Shown here piece after piece: positions 31,787 to 40,483 of a stretch of 64,000 nt of DNA; position 1 is the first letter of the stretch; every line of letters starts with the position of its first letter. The notes beneath the pieces were generated by a model that was not told the origin of the DNA, ran no database searches, and saw nothing but the letters and a program-made list of their open reading frames with translations. Source of the DNA: Natrinema gari JCM 14663 (lineage in GTDB: Archaea; Halobacteriota; Halobacteria; Halobacteriales; Natrialbaceae); contig NZ_AOIJ01000058.1 in the NCBI RefSeq assembly GCF_000337175.1, positions 26,540 through 90,539 of the forward strand, in the 5' to 3' direction. The position numbers and the translations under genes are program-made.

Positions 31787-32971
31787 ATGAGCGGGGCCGA
31801 CGATCCCGAACTGGCCGTCGGCACGGACGCGTTCGCGGACCGAGGCGCGGGTCTCGAGGTAGCCGTCGTCGGCGCGGGGGCCGTCGGCGCGACTGCGGCC
31901 TACGATCTCGCGAGCGAGGGGGCGGACGTGACCCTCTACGACCGCGGGTCCGTCGCGAGCGACGCGACCGGGCGAGCGGCGGGGATCTGCTACGACGCCT
32001 TCGCGGACGGGCTCGACGCCGACATCGCGAACGACGCGCTCGAACGGTTCCGCGCCTTCTCGGGCGACGATACCTTCCCGTTCGTCGAGTGTCCCTACGT
32101 CTGGCTCGCCCGCGAGGGCGACGCAGACAGGGCCGATGCGATCCGTGAGCAGGTGCGTCGCATGCAGGCCAACGATGTCGTCGCCTTCGAAATGGACGGT
32201 GACGCGCTCGGGGAGCGCTTTTCGGCCCTGCGAACGGACGACATCGCAGTCGCGGGGGTTGCCGGCGGGGCGGGCTACACTGACCCGGCCCGGTATACGG
32301 CCTGCCTCGCGGCCGCGGCCACCGGTGCCGGCGCGACCCTCGAGACCGACACGCCGGTCGAGGTGCGGGCCGATCCTCCCCGCGTCGTCCGTCCGGACGG
32401 CGCGGTCCACGAGGCCGACGCTGTCCTGGTGGCCGCCGGGGCCCGAACGAAAGACCTGCTCGCGGACGCGGGACTCCCCATCGCGATGAAACCCTACCGC
32501 GTGCAGGCGCTCATCGCCGACGGTGACCTCGCGGAGCCGATGTGTTACGACGCGACCGGCGACTTCTACCTGCGGCCCCACCCCGACGGCTTCCTCGCCG
32601 GTGACGGCACCGAGGAACGCGAGGCCGATCCCGACGCGTACGATCGCGATGCCGACCCGACGTTCGCGGCCGATCTCAGCGACCGGCTCACGCACCGCGT
32701 TCCGACCGTTGCAGACAGCGACCTCGAGCGGGCGTGGGCCGGGCTCTGTACGGCGACGCCGGATCGTGATCCGCTGGTCGGAGCGCTCAAGGACGGGCTC
32801 TACGTCGCGACCGGGTTCCAGGGCCACGGGTTCATGCGCGCGCCGGCGATCGGCGAGCGGATCGCGGACGAAATACTCGGTGGGTCGGGGATCGACGCCT
32901 TCGACCCGACCCGGTTCGACGGCGACGAGACGTTCGACGTCGTCGAGGGAATGACGCTCGATCGGGATTGA
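31787..32971 (+). CDS. FAD-dependent oxidoreductase (DAO/sarcosine oxidase-like)
   Basis: This 394-residue protein has an ADP-binding Rossmann motif (VAVVGAGAVGATAAYDLASE, about residues 25-45) near the N terminus. It also has TGRAAGICYDAF, a mid-region VLVAAGARTKDLLADAG, and a C-terminal YVATGFQGHGFMRAPAIGE that closes the FAD site. This is the glycine oxidase/D-amino-acid dehydrogenase/sarcosine oxidase fold. It oxidises an amine or amino acid; the substrate is unknown. It stands alone, converging on the Hsp20 gene, with stops one base apart. Confidence 0.88.
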   Translation: MSGADDPELAVGTDAFADRGAGLEVAVVGAGAVGATAAYDLASEGADVTLYDRGSVASDATGRAAGICYDAFADGLDADIANDALERFRAFSGDDTFPFVECPYVWLAREGDADRADAIREQVRRMQANDVVAFEMDGDALGERFSALRTDDIAVAGVAGGAGYTDPARYTACLAAAATGAGATLETDTPVEVRADPPRVVRPDGAVHEADAVLVAAGARTKDLLADAGLPIAMKPYRVQALIADGDLAEPMCYDATGDFYLRPHPDGFLAGDGTEEREADPDAYDRDADPTFAADLSDRLTHRVPTVADSDLERAWAGLCTATPDRDPLVGALKDGLYVATGFQGHGFMRAPAIGERIADEILGGSGIDAFDPTRFDGDETFDVVEGMTLDRD

Positions 32972-32972
32972 G

Positions 32973-33446
32973 TCAGTCGTCGATAGCGACCGGTTCCGTT
33001 TCGGTCTCCGAATCCCGTTTGCGGTCCGTTTCGGCCTCCGACTCGCCGCTCTCCGCGGTATCTCCGACCGACGGTCCCTTCGGCAGTTCGACGCTCACCG
33101 TTCCCGTTTCGCTGAGCCGCGCCGTGCCGGCATCCGGGTCGACGACGGCGTCGGGCGGGAGTTCCGCTTCACCGGTCAGCGACATTCCGCGACCGGGGAA
33201 GCGTCTCTCGTATCCCTCGTGGAACTGCCGGAACCGGTCGATGCGAATCTTGACAGTTCCGTCGAGGTAGCGGACCTGTACGTCGTCCGGTTCGGCTCCG
33301 GGTGCGTCGAAGACGACGCGATACGAGGTATCGTTCTCGAGGATGTCGACGGGAAGCGATCGGTGGTTCTGGACGCGGCCGTTCGCGCGACCGACCTGTC
33401 GGTAGAGCGTGTTTCTGACGGAGTTGCCGAGTTCGGTGAGGCTCAC
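32973..33446 (-). CDS. Hsp20/alpha-crystallin family protein
   Basis: This 157-residue protein has a central domain (residues about 30-125) with the alpha-crystallin pattern: SLPVDILENDTSYRVVFDAP, DDVQVRYLDGTVKIRIDRF and GTVSVELPKG. An insert (RFRQFHEGYERRFPGRGMSL) falls where family members carry a loop. The C-terminal 35 residues are acidic and probably disordered (AESGESEAETDRKRDSETET). It is a small heat-shock chaperone that binds unfolding proteins. It lacks the usual C-terminal I-x-I motif, so its assembly may differ. Confidence 0.85.
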   Translation of the reverse strand: MSLTELGNSVRNTLYRQVGRANGRVQNHRSLPVDILENDTSYRVVFDAPGAEPDDVQVRYLDGTVKIRIDRFRQFHEGYERRFPGRGMSLTGEAELPPDAVVDPDAGTARLSETGTVSVELPKGPSVGDTAESGESEAETDRKRDSETETEPVAIDD

Positions 33447-33652
33447 GGCGGCTCACCTCGGGCGGTATGGACGGCGCTGACGGCGGCCGCGGGGACCGAG
33501 AGAGAGGGCTGGGAGTTCATGGCAGACATGGCCGTGCGGACGGCTACGACAGCCGCGTTCATATCTCTTTCGTCAGGAACAAAAGAAAGGTCTGACGGGG
33601 GTATCCGGACTCGAGTCGCTCCCGTCGGGATAGGGTGCCGGACGGACACCGC

Positions 33653-33811
33653 TCAGAGTTCGACCCGCTCGAGACAGTCGGTCCCGCCACAGACCGGACA
33701 CGACAGGTCCGAGACGTCGAAGTCGTCGGGGACATCGTAGGTGTAGTGGTTCTCGAAGATATCGAGAAAACAGTCCGAGGCGGTACAGACGATCTCTTCC
33801 GTCGGCGGCAT
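33653..33811 (-). CDS. Zinc-binding microprotein (DUF7559-like)
   Basis: The product has 52 residues from the ATG at 33809-33811. Cys residues occur at C9 and C14 (IVCTASDCFLDIF) and in a ribbon CPVCGGTDCLE near residue 39. An acidic segment (YTYDVPDDFDVSDLS) links the two. The arrangement is that of a conserved haloarchaeal family of about 50 residues. The AT-rich surroundings and the lack of any overlapping better frame support it. Function unknown. Confidence 0.75.
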   Translation of the reverse strand: MPPTEEIVCTASDCFLDIFENHYTYDVPDDFDVSDLSCPVCGGTDCLERVEL

Positions 33812-33983
33812 ATCGGCCCTTGCCGGGCCGAACTAATCAACATTGGCTTCACCCCCGGTGACTGCGGGCTTCGCGCCCGTTTCCGGAGGCTCGCGACTGC
33901 GCTGTGCCTGGCGCGATCGACCGTTCGAGGCGGACCGACGGCGTGTAGTCACCGTTTTATCACTCGAGGCGCTATCGGGAGCC

Positions 33984-35711
33984 ATGACTGACCCCGAGAC
34001 GCTGTCGGTGACGATCGTCGACGGCTACGTCGACGAGCCCGCACACTTCGGGGTGCCGCCGTACATCTCGACGTACCCCCGGTACGCGGCCGGCGCGCTC
34101 GTCGATGCGGGCGTTCCGCGCGATCAGATCACGTACCACACGATCGATAGGCTTCGCGACCAGCCCGACTACTGGCGGGACGTCGACGAGGCCGATCTCA
34201 TGATCTACCTGGGCGGGATGACCGTTCCCGGGAAGTACGTCGGCGGCACGCCGGCTGAACCCGATGAGGTTCGCAAACTGGCCTGGACCGCCACCGGGAC
34301 GAGCCTGATGGGCGGGCCGGTCAAGTTCGGCGTCGGCGAGGAAAACGCCGGCGCGACCGAGACCGAGCGCCAGGACCTGGACTTCGACTTCGTCGCCAAA
34401 GGCGATGTCGAGGCTGCCGTCTATGACCTCGTCGACAGCGGTCTCGAGGGATTCAACAACCGAATGCGCGACCTCGACGAAGTGTCGCGGTGGGCCCAGG
34501 AGGGTGCGTTCATCGTCGAGCAGCATCCGAACCATCCGACACATCTCATCTGCGAACTCGAGACCTCGCGGGGCTGTGCGTATCGCTGTTCGTTCTGTAC
34601 GGAACCGCTGTACGGTAACCCCGAGTTCCGGCCGCCGCCGACGGTCGTCGGCGAGGTCGACGCCCTCTCGGACTACGGCGTCACACACTTCCGGATCGGC
34701 CGACAGGCCGATATCCTCGCCTACGGCGGCGACGGCGAGGCGCCCAACCCCGACGCCTTGCGCCAACTCTACAGCGGCATCCGCGAGGTCGCGCCCGACC
34801 TCGAGACGCTCCACCTGGACAACATGAACCCCATCACGATCGTGAACTGGCCCGAGCGGAGCCGGGAGGGGATTCGGATCATCGCCGAACACAACACGCC
34901 CGGCGACACGGCCGCGTTCGGCCTCGAGTCGGCCGATCCCGTCGTCCAGGAGGAGAACAACCTGAACGTCACCGCCGAGGAGTGTTTCGAGTCGGTCAGG
35001 ATAGTCAACGAAGCGGCCGGGTGGCGGCCCGGCGAGGACCCCGCAGCCGCGCCCACTTTTGGCGACGGCGCGCCGCGCCGACTCCCCAAACTCCTTCCCG
35101 GGATCAACCTCCTGCACGGGCTCAAGGGCGAGCGCGAGGAGACCTACGAGCGCAACCGCGAGTTCCTCCAGCGGGTGTACGACGAGGGCTACATGCTCCG
35201 CCGGATCAACATCCGGCAGGTGATGGCCTTCGACGGGACCGACATGAGCGATACAGGAGCCGAGATCGCAAACGACCACAAACAGCTGTTCAAACGCTAC
35301 AAAAAGCGGGTCCGCGAGGAGATCGACAACCCCATGCTCGAGCGGGTCGCCCCACCCGGGACCGTCCTGCCGGATGTCCACCTCGAATATCAGCAGGACG
35401 GCACGACCTTCGGCCGCCAGCTCGGGACCTATCCGCTGCTTGTCGGGGTGCCGGGCGAACGCGAACTGGGCCGGACGATCGATGTCGCGGTCGTCGACCA
35501 CGGCTACCGGTCGGTTACCGGCGTCCCCTACCCGCTCGATCTCAACGCGGCCTCGATGAACGAACTCACCGCCATCCCCGGCATCGGCGACAGCACCGCC
35601 GGCGACATCGTCGTCAACCGTCCCTACGAGTCGATCGCCGATGCCGACCTCGGGACGGCGTTCGATCTCTCCCAGTTCGTTACGACCCGCTCGCTCGAGT
35701 CCGCGGACTGA
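33984..35711 (+). CDS. Radical SAM protein with C-terminal helix-hairpin-helix (COG1031 type)
   Basis: The product has 575 residues from the ATG at 33984. The N-terminal domain (about 1-185) resembles a UPF0313/B12-binding-like Rossmann region (VTIVDGYVDEPAHFGVPPYI). The radical SAM core has the 4Fe-4S motif CAYRCSFC at about residue 198. Residues about 520-545 form a helix-hairpin-helix (LDLNAASMNELTAIPGIGDS). This combination is conserved across archaea. It cleaves S-adenosylmethionine to start a radical reaction, and the HhH suggests a nucleic-acid substrate. The true substrate is unknown. Confidence 0.88.
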   Translation: MTDPETLSVTIVDGYVDEPAHFGVPPYISTYPRYAAGALVDAGVPRDQITYHTIDRLRDQPDYWRDVDEADLMIYLGGMTVPGKYVGGTPAEPDEVRKLAWTATGTSLMGGPVKFGVGEENAGATETERQDLDFDFVAKGDVEAAVYDLVDSGLEGFNNRMRDLDEVSRWAQEGAFIVEQHPNHPTHLICELETSRGCAYRCSFCTEPLYGNPEFRPPPTVVGEVDALSDYGVTHFRIGRQADILAYGGDGEAPNPDALRQLYSGIREVAPDLETLHLDNMNPITIVNWPERSREGIRIIAEHNTPGDTAAFGLESADPVVQEENNLNVTAEECFESVRIVNEAAGWRPGEDPAAAPTFGDGAPRRLPKLLPGINLLHGLKGEREETYERNREFLQRVYDEGYMLRRINIRQVMAFDGTDMSDTGAEIANDHKQLFKRYKKRVREEIDNPMLERVAPPGTVLPDVHLEYQQDGTTFGRQLGTYPLLVGVPGERELGRTIDVAVVDHGYRSVTGVPYPLDLNAASMNELTAIPGIGDSTAGDIVVNRPYESIADADLGTAFDLSQFVTTRSLESAD

Positions 35712-35811
35712 GCCGCACAGTCCCGTCGAACCGCGTCGCCTGCCAACCGACGACACGGTGTCGGTAGTTCTATTATGGAGGCGGATCTGAGGTGAACTCG
35801 AGGGTCTGCCT

Positions 35812-36225
35812 GTGGAAATATCTGAAAAGCTGCTGTGTCTGTTCAGTACGGACGTTTCGGAAGAGGAGGATCGTTACGTCATCGAGGTACCACGTCAGGA
35901 GGTCGAAACCGGCGACATCGACCCGGGCGAGGTCTATCGCGTCGCGCTCATCTCGCGCGAAGACGAGGGGACAAGCGACGACGATGGCTCCGCGACGACT
36001 GCGCCACAGAGTGCACCGTCCGAGCCACAGCCGCCGGTCGACTCCGGCGAAACGCGCTACGTCGAGATCGAAGACATCGGCAAGCAGGGCGACGGGATCG
36101 CCCGCGTCGAGCGCGGCTACGTCATCATCGTTCCCGGGGCCGACGTCGGCGAGCGCGTCAAAATCGAAGTCAGCGAGGTCAAATCGAATTTCGCTGTCGG
36201 CGATATCATCGAAGACACGTTCTAG
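35812..36225 (+). CDS. TRAM domain protein
   Basis: The product has 137 residues from a GTG at 35812. The N-terminal 45 residues hold short beta strands (RYVIEVPRQEVETG). A low-complexity Ser/Pro linker follows, and the C-terminal 60 residues are a TRAM domain (YVEIEDIGKQGDGIARVERG, YVIIVPGADVGERVKIEV). TRAM domains bind RNA, and standalone archaeal TRAM proteins act as RNA chaperones. CCTTTTTGCG shortly after the stop (36231-36239) may be a terminator. Confidence 0.85.
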   Translation: MEISEKLLCLFSTDVSEEEDRYVIEVPRQEVETGDIDPGEVYRVALISREDEGTSDDDGSATTAPQSAPSEPQPPVDSGETRYVEIEDIGKQGDGIARVERGYVIIVPGADVGERVKIEVSEVKSNFAVGDIIEDTF

Positions 36226-36357
36226 CGCGGCCTTTTTGCGTCCGGGTCGGCGACGCCGACCTCGCGCAACCTCTCGCCGAGAAGGGGTGGGTACGAGCAC
36301 TGCTTCCGCTCGGCGATATCGGTTACTCCTACCCGTCCGAGCGTCGCTTCCGAACTG

Positions 36358-36443
36358 CTATAGTAGCAACTGAAAGTCATTGCACACCTGATCGCACGAC
36401 AGCGTTACGATCAGTGTGTAAATCGTTTCAGTTGCTACTATAG
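36358..36443. mobile_element. 86-bp MITE-like element with perfect 18-bp terminal inverted repeats
   Basis: CTATAGTAGCAACTGAAA (36358-36375) is the exact reverse complement of 36426-36443. The interior also pairs imperfectly (ACACCTGATCG against CGATCAGTGTGT), so the whole unit could form one long hairpin. It has no coding capacity. Size, termini and AT content differ from the GC-rich flanks. The terminal sequence resembles haloarchaeal IS ends that I have seen, but I cannot name the parent IS. A clear target duplication is not evident. Confidence 0.8.
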
Positions 36444-36478
36444 TTGGACAGCGTGGTCGCTGTCGTCAGGGTCAGCAC

Positions 36479-37153
36479 TCACTCAGGTTCCTCGAGCGGC
36501 GTCCCATCGACCCGCTTTGCTCCTTCGGAATCGTGGACGACGATCTCGCCAGGGCCAGGGTCGGCGGGCGCGTACTCGTCTCTGACGGCGATGGCCTCCT
36601 CGAGTTCCCGCACGGCTCGTTCCTTCAGCGCTCGAGCCAGTGCTTCGGCGTCGTCCCGGGAGATATCACGGCCGAGTCCCTCGCACTCGTGGGCGCGGAC
36701 GACGCCCGCCTCGTCAACGGCCTCGCCCATCGGCTGGCTGGTGCCCGCGAGCGCGACGCTGAAGGGGTAGGTTTGACAGATCAGCGGGCGATCGTCGTGG
36801 GCGGTACAGGCTCCCGTCCCCGACTCGTCCTCTTCGTAGAAGGTACAGTCGCCGCAGCCGTCGGTCTGGAGCGCCCACTCGAAGGTCTCGCCCTCGAGCC
36901 CGTCCGCACCCGTCGAGAGCCCGTATGGCATGGGCCGCGCGACGTCACGCCAGTCGTAGTCGTCGTCCGTGTCGCGGTCCTCGAGCGCGCGTACTTCGTC
37001 GGGAAAGACGGTCGCCGTGTGCTCGTCCTCGGCGTCGGCCGTGCAGCAGGCTCCACAGCGAGTACACTCGAAGCCGATCGATTCGATCGCGTCCGCGAGG
37101 TCGGCAACGGACAATTGGCGGGCGGTTTCGAGTTCGGCGTCGAGCGATTGCAC
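36479..37153 (-). CDS. YkgJ family Cys-cluster protein
   Basis: The product has 224 residues from a GTG at 37151-37153. The N-terminal third contains FECTRCGACCTAD (about residues 28-40). A central CGDCTFYEEDESGTGAC precedes a later C-x-Y pattern in RPLICQTYPFSVAL. This is the zinc/iron-chelating CxxCGxCC family (YkgJ/UPF0153). It probably binds an iron-sulfur or zinc centre. The role is unknown; in other archaea it is called a Fe-S oxidoreductase. The C-terminal 60 residues are acidic and helical. It ends 36 bases from the MITE-like element. Confidence 0.82.
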   Translation of the reverse strand: MQSLDAELETARQLSVADLADAIESIGFECTRCGACCTADAEDEHTATVFPDEVRALEDRDTDDDYDWRDVARPMPYGLSTGADGLEGETFEWALQTDGCGDCTFYEEDESGTGACTAHDDRPLICQTYPFSVALAGTSQPMGEAVDEAGVVRAHECEGLGRDISRDDAEALARALKERAVRELEEAIAVRDEYAPADPGPGEIVVHDSEGAKRVDGTPLEEPE

Positions 37154-37183
37154 GCTCGGGAGGAGGGGGGCGATGCGGAAAAG

Positions 37184-38026
37184 TCAGTCGCCCTCGGGCG
37201 GGGTCGCCCGGTCGCCGTCCCACGCGAGCCGGCCTTCGACGGCGAGTTTCTCGAGGTGGGTGCGGACTGTCGCCCGCGCGAGGTCGCGCACGCCGGAGAG
37301 ATCCTTTTCGTACGCGCCGTCGAGGATTTCGCCGATCGTCTCGGTCCCGTCGGTGACGGCCTCGAGCACCCGTCGTTCGCGGTCGGCCCGGTGGGAGAGC
37401 AGTCGTTCAAGGGTCGCTCGAGGGGCGTCGATTTCGGGACCGTGGCCCGGATAGAGTGCGGGCGGGTCCCTCGCCCAGAGTCGACGCAGCGTCGTCACGT
37501 ACGCGCGCATGTCCCCCTCGGGTGCGCCGACGACGACGCTCCCCTCGCGGACGGCACAGTCACCACATAGGATCGGACCGGTGCGGCCGGCCGCGATGGC
37601 GACGTGATCCGGCGCGTGGCCTGGGGCGTCGAGGAGTCGCACGTGCTCGTCGCCGAGCGGGATCGTCGTCCCCGGCGCGAACGTCCGATCGGGGTCCCGA
37701 CCCGTCGCGTCTCGAAACCGATCGACGCGGCCGTCACGCGCCCAGACGGTCGCGCCGGTTTCGGCCGCGTAGGCGTCGACGGCACCGACGTGATCGGGAT
37801 GGGTGTGGGTGACGAGGACGTGATCGACGGATCGCTTCCGGACCGCGCGGTCGAGGGCATCGGTGCGGGCTGCCGGATCGACGAGGATGGCCGATTCGGG
37901 GTCGGAGTCGCGACGGCCGCGGTCGTCGTTCGGCGACGAGTCCACCGTCTCCCGAATCAGGTAGGCGTTGGTCTCGCCGGTCGGCGCGCGCGTCGCAACC
38001 GGGACGGGCCACCGAGTGACATCCAT
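37184..38026 (-). CDS. MBL-fold hydrolase (glyoxalase II-like) with C-terminal winged helix
   Basis: The product has 280 residues from the ATG at 38024-38026. Motifs: VLVTHTHPDHVGAVDA (HxHxDH, about residue 75), DAPGHAPDHVAI (His), LCGDCAV (Asp) and LYPGHGPEI (His). A C-terminal helical segment (LERLLSHRADRERRVLEAVT, TVRTHLEKLAVEGRL) resembles the winged-helix end of LACTB2-like hydrolases. The metal set is complete for a binuclear enzyme. Substrate may be a thioester or RNA; uncertain. It lies between the YkgJ and HTH genes on the same strand. Confidence 0.88.
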   Translation of the reverse strand: MDVTRWPVPVATRAPTGETNAYLIRETVDSSPNDDRGRRDSDPESAILVDPAARTDALDRAVRKRSVDHVLVTHTHPDHVGAVDAYAAETGATVWARDGRVDRFRDATGRDPDRTFAPGTTIPLGDEHVRLLDAPGHAPDHVAIAAGRTGPILCGDCAVREGSVVVGAPEGDMRAYVTTLRRLWARDPPALYPGHGPEIDAPRATLERLLSHRADRERRVLEAVTDGTETIGEILDGAYEKDLSGVRDLARATVRTHLEKLAVEGRLAWDGDRATPPEGD

Positions 38027-38122
38027 GTTCGTCCAGTGCGGTCGAGCGGAAAAAGGCGTATCGACGGACGACCGGTGGACGGTTCCACCTCCCCCACGTG
38101 GTAGCAACCCGCGCCGAGCGAA

Positions 38123-38404
38123 TCAGTGGTTGAGGAAGTAGACCTGCTTGCGGGCGTCTCGGAAACTGTATCTAGAGCCGATGAGGTCGACATCCTCGAG
38201 TCGGTTGAGCGCGTAGCGAACGGTGCGGTCGGGAAGCAGCGATTCCTCGGCGAGTTGGCCCTGTGAGAGCGGCGACTCGGTCTCGAGGACTTTCGCGACG
38301 AGTTTGGCACTCGGTGGGAGATCACGGAGGCGGTCGCGGTATTCGTCCTCGGAAAGGGGTTCCTCGGCGGCAGCGCCACGGTTCTCGGCTGTACTCGTGC
38401 TCAT
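38123..38404 (-). CDS. Winged-helix transcriptional regulator (MarR-like)
   Basis: The product has 93 residues from the ATG at 38402-38404. The core is a winged helix: LPPSAKLVAKVLETESPLSQ, GQLAEESLLPDRTVRYALNR (recognition helix), LEDVDLIGSRYSF, with a wing ending QVYFLNH. It has no effector domain. Proteins of this exact style are widespread small regulators in haloarchaea. The divergent region up to 38627 holds repeated TGGATA-type motifs that it may bind. Confidence 0.85.
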   Translation of the reverse strand: MSTSTAENRGAAAEEPLSEDEYRDRLRDLPPSAKLVAKVLETESPLSQGQLAEESLLPDRTVRYALNRLEDVDLIGSRYSFRDARKQVYFLNH

Positions 38405-38447
38405 ACCTACGTCAGCGGAATCGCCATTGGTAAAGCTTCCCTATATG

Positions 38448-38510
38448 TGGATACGAACAATGCAGTTTGTATAAGGCATATGGATACGATATTAATATGC
38501 TTATATCCAC
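38448..38510. promoter_or_regulatory. Repeated TGGATACGA motif upstream of the winged-helix gene
   Basis: TGGATACGA occurs at 38448-38456 and 38481-38489, 33 bases apart (about three helical turns). An inverted copy of its core (TATCCA) is at 38504-38509. A small palindrome GCATAT...ATATGC (38476-38500) lies around the second copy. The cluster sits between the divergent regulator and the methyltransferase gene, in AT-rich DNA, and probably holds the promoter and operator of the regulator. Confidence 0.5.
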
Positions 38511-38627
38511 GCGCGTTTTCGGTGTCGATCGCTCCGTGAATGCGACGACGGCGGGCGACAAACCGGCCACCCTCGTCGGCGGACTCCAGTATCGTTTTAT
38601 CCCATCGCAACAGTAGATTCGCCCAGT

Positions 38628-39335
38628 GTGAAAGGACAGGAGTGGTACCAAGCCGACGACATCGCCGAGGAATACGACGACAAGCGGTTCTCCCAGGGCG
38701 GCCAACTGATCGACCGCCGGGAGAAGAAGGCCGTCCTCGAGGCGATCATGCCGGTGGAGGACCGGAAGGTCCTCGAAATCGCCTGTGGTACCGGGCGATT
38801 TACCGTCATGCTGGCCCATCAGGGGGCCGACGTCGTCGGACTCGATATCTCGGCAGCGATGTTACAGCAGGGACGCCGGAAGGCCAAAAACGCCGACCTC
38901 GCGGGGACGATCGAGTTCCTCCGCGGTGACGCCGGGCGGCTGCCGTTTCCGGACGACCACTTCGATACCGTGGTCGCGATGCGGTTCTTCCATCTCGCGG
39001 ACGATCCCAAGGCGTTTTTGGAGGAAATGCGACGTGTCTCCCGCGATCAAATCGTCTTCGATACGTTCAATCGGTTTTCGACGCGCAGCGTCTACAACTG
39101 GGCGCTCCCGATGGGATCGCGGCTCTACTCGACGAGCGAGGTCGCGGTCCTCCTCGCGAAGACCGATCTCACCCTCGTCGATGTCGAGGACGACTTCCTC
39201 CTGCCGTACGGCCTGTACCGGTCGATCCCCAACGGTCTCGCATCGCCGCTTCGCGCACTCGATAAGGCGGTCGGCGAACTCCCGGTTACCGACCACTTCG
39301 CGTCGGTGTCGTACTGGAACGCGCGCGTTCGCTGA
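38628..39335 (+). CDS. SAM-dependent methyltransferase (class I)
   Basis: The product has 235 residues from a GTG at 38628. A CGTTTTATCC TATA-like element lies about 30 bases upstream, which supports this start as a nearly leaderless gene. The SAM motif is VLEIACGTGRFTVMLAHQGA (about residues 48-67), followed by VVGLDISAAMLQQG and the acidic motif PFPDDHFDTVVAM. The C-terminal part has the helical substrate region typical of ubiquinone/lipid-type methyltransferases. The substrate is not known. It is followed by a family-2 glycosyltransferase gene 53 bases downstream, so a role in glycan or lipid modification is possible. Confidence 0.88.
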   Translation: MKGQEWYQADDIAEEYDDKRFSQGGQLIDRREKKAVLEAIMPVEDRKVLEIACGTGRFTVMLAHQGADVVGLDISAAMLQQGRRKAKNADLAGTIEFLRGDAGRLPFPDDHFDTVVAMRFFHLADDPKAFLEEMRRVSRDQIVFDTFNRFSTRSVYNWALPMGSRLYSTSEVAVLLAKTDLTLVDVEDDFLLPYGLYRSIPNGLASPLRALDKAVGELPVTDHFASVSYWNARVR

Positions 39336-39388
39336 TCGAACCGAGTGAAATCCCATCTATTTACTATCAGGGGCCCCTATCGGGCGGT

Positions 39389-40288
39389 ATGGAGCTCTCG
39401 GTAGTCGTCTCGACGCTCAACGACCGGGAGCGATTGCTGTCGTGTCTCGATGCGCTCGCGGCGCGGACGCCGTCGTCGACGGAGGTCATCGTCGTCAACG
39501 GCCCCTCCTCGGACGGGACGACCGGCGTGGTCCGAGAGCGCGACGACGTCGATGTCCTCGTCGAAATCTCCGAACGGAACCCCAGCGTCTCCCGCAACGC
39601 CGGCTTCGAACTCGCGACGGGGGATGTCGTCGCCTTCCTCGACGGTGAGTTCGCCATCGACCACAGTTGGTATTCCGCCATCGACGAGTCGCTGGCCGAC
39701 GAAACGGCCATCGTCACCGGCCCAGTCACCGGCGGCCCCGTCGAGGCCGATCTGCAGTCACCGCGGCGGGTCGCAGGGCGGTCCGTCACCCTCTTTCACG
39801 GCGACAACGTGGCGTTCGAGCGCTCCGTTCTCGAGTCCTTGGACGGGTTCGACGAGTATCTCGAGGACGGGAGCGAGCGCGATTGCGCCCACCGCGTGGC
39901 CGGCCTCGACCACGACGTGTCGTGGTCGGCGACGATGGCCGTCCGGTGTGAGATCGGGACCGACGGCGGCCGGGCCGGCCCCGACTGGGGGGCGACCTAC
40001 CGGTCGCTATCCTACCGACTCGCGAAGAATTACGGGCCGCGACCGACCGTCCTCGCTCGAGCCGTCGGGAGCGCACTGCGTGACGGTGGCAGCGGCGTTC
40101 GTCGGCTGCTCTCCGGCGAGGCGACGCCGACGGGCTGGCTCTCGGACGGCACTGACGTCGTGACGAATATTACGCGGGGGCTCTGTGACGGCGTTCGTGC
40201 CCGGTATCGCGATCGCTCGAGTCGGCGCAACCCGAACGGGATCTCGAAGCGCCACGACCGAGCGGTCCGAATCTACGACCGACGCTGA
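39389..40288 (+). CDS. Family 2 glycosyltransferase
   Basis: This 299-residue protein begins with the GT-A fold (ELSVVVSTLNDRERLLSCLD), continues with VNGPSSDGTTGVV and has a central FLDGEFAID where the usual DxD lies. Only one Asp is present, so metal binding may be atypical. Later parts include FHGDNVAFERSVL and DGSERDCAHRVAG. The C-terminal 80 residues are helical and basic. It transfers a sugar from a nucleotide or dolichol-phosphate donor, perhaps for N-glycan or surface glycan assembly, together with the adjacent methyltransferase. The pathway is inferred. Confidence 0.85.
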   Translation: MELSVVVSTLNDRERLLSCLDALAARTPSSTEVIVVNGPSSDGTTGVVRERDDVDVLVEISERNPSVSRNAGFELATGDVVAFLDGEFAIDHSWYSAIDESLADETAIVTGPVTGGPVEADLQSPRRVAGRSVTLFHGDNVAFERSVLESLDGFDEYLEDGSERDCAHRVAGLDHDVSWSATMAVRCEIGTDGGRAGPDWGATYRSLSYRLAKNYGPRPTVLARAVGSALRDGGSGVRRLLSGEATPTGWLSDGTDVVTNITRGLCDGVRARYRDRSSRRNPNGISKRHDRAVRIYDRR

Positions 40289-40483
40289 TCCTCTGCGGTT
40301 CGAGTTCGGAGCCGACCAGCCGCGTCGCTTGGCATCTCTCCGTTCAGGCTCCCTCCCAGGAGTTCGTCTCGGCACCGACGAACTCGATAGTCGTAGGCCT
40401 GCCCGTGGTCGGCGGCCGTCGTCGTGGCGACTCGACTGCGGTGCTGACGCGACCGCTGCTCGCCCGGACCGCCGACGCCACCG

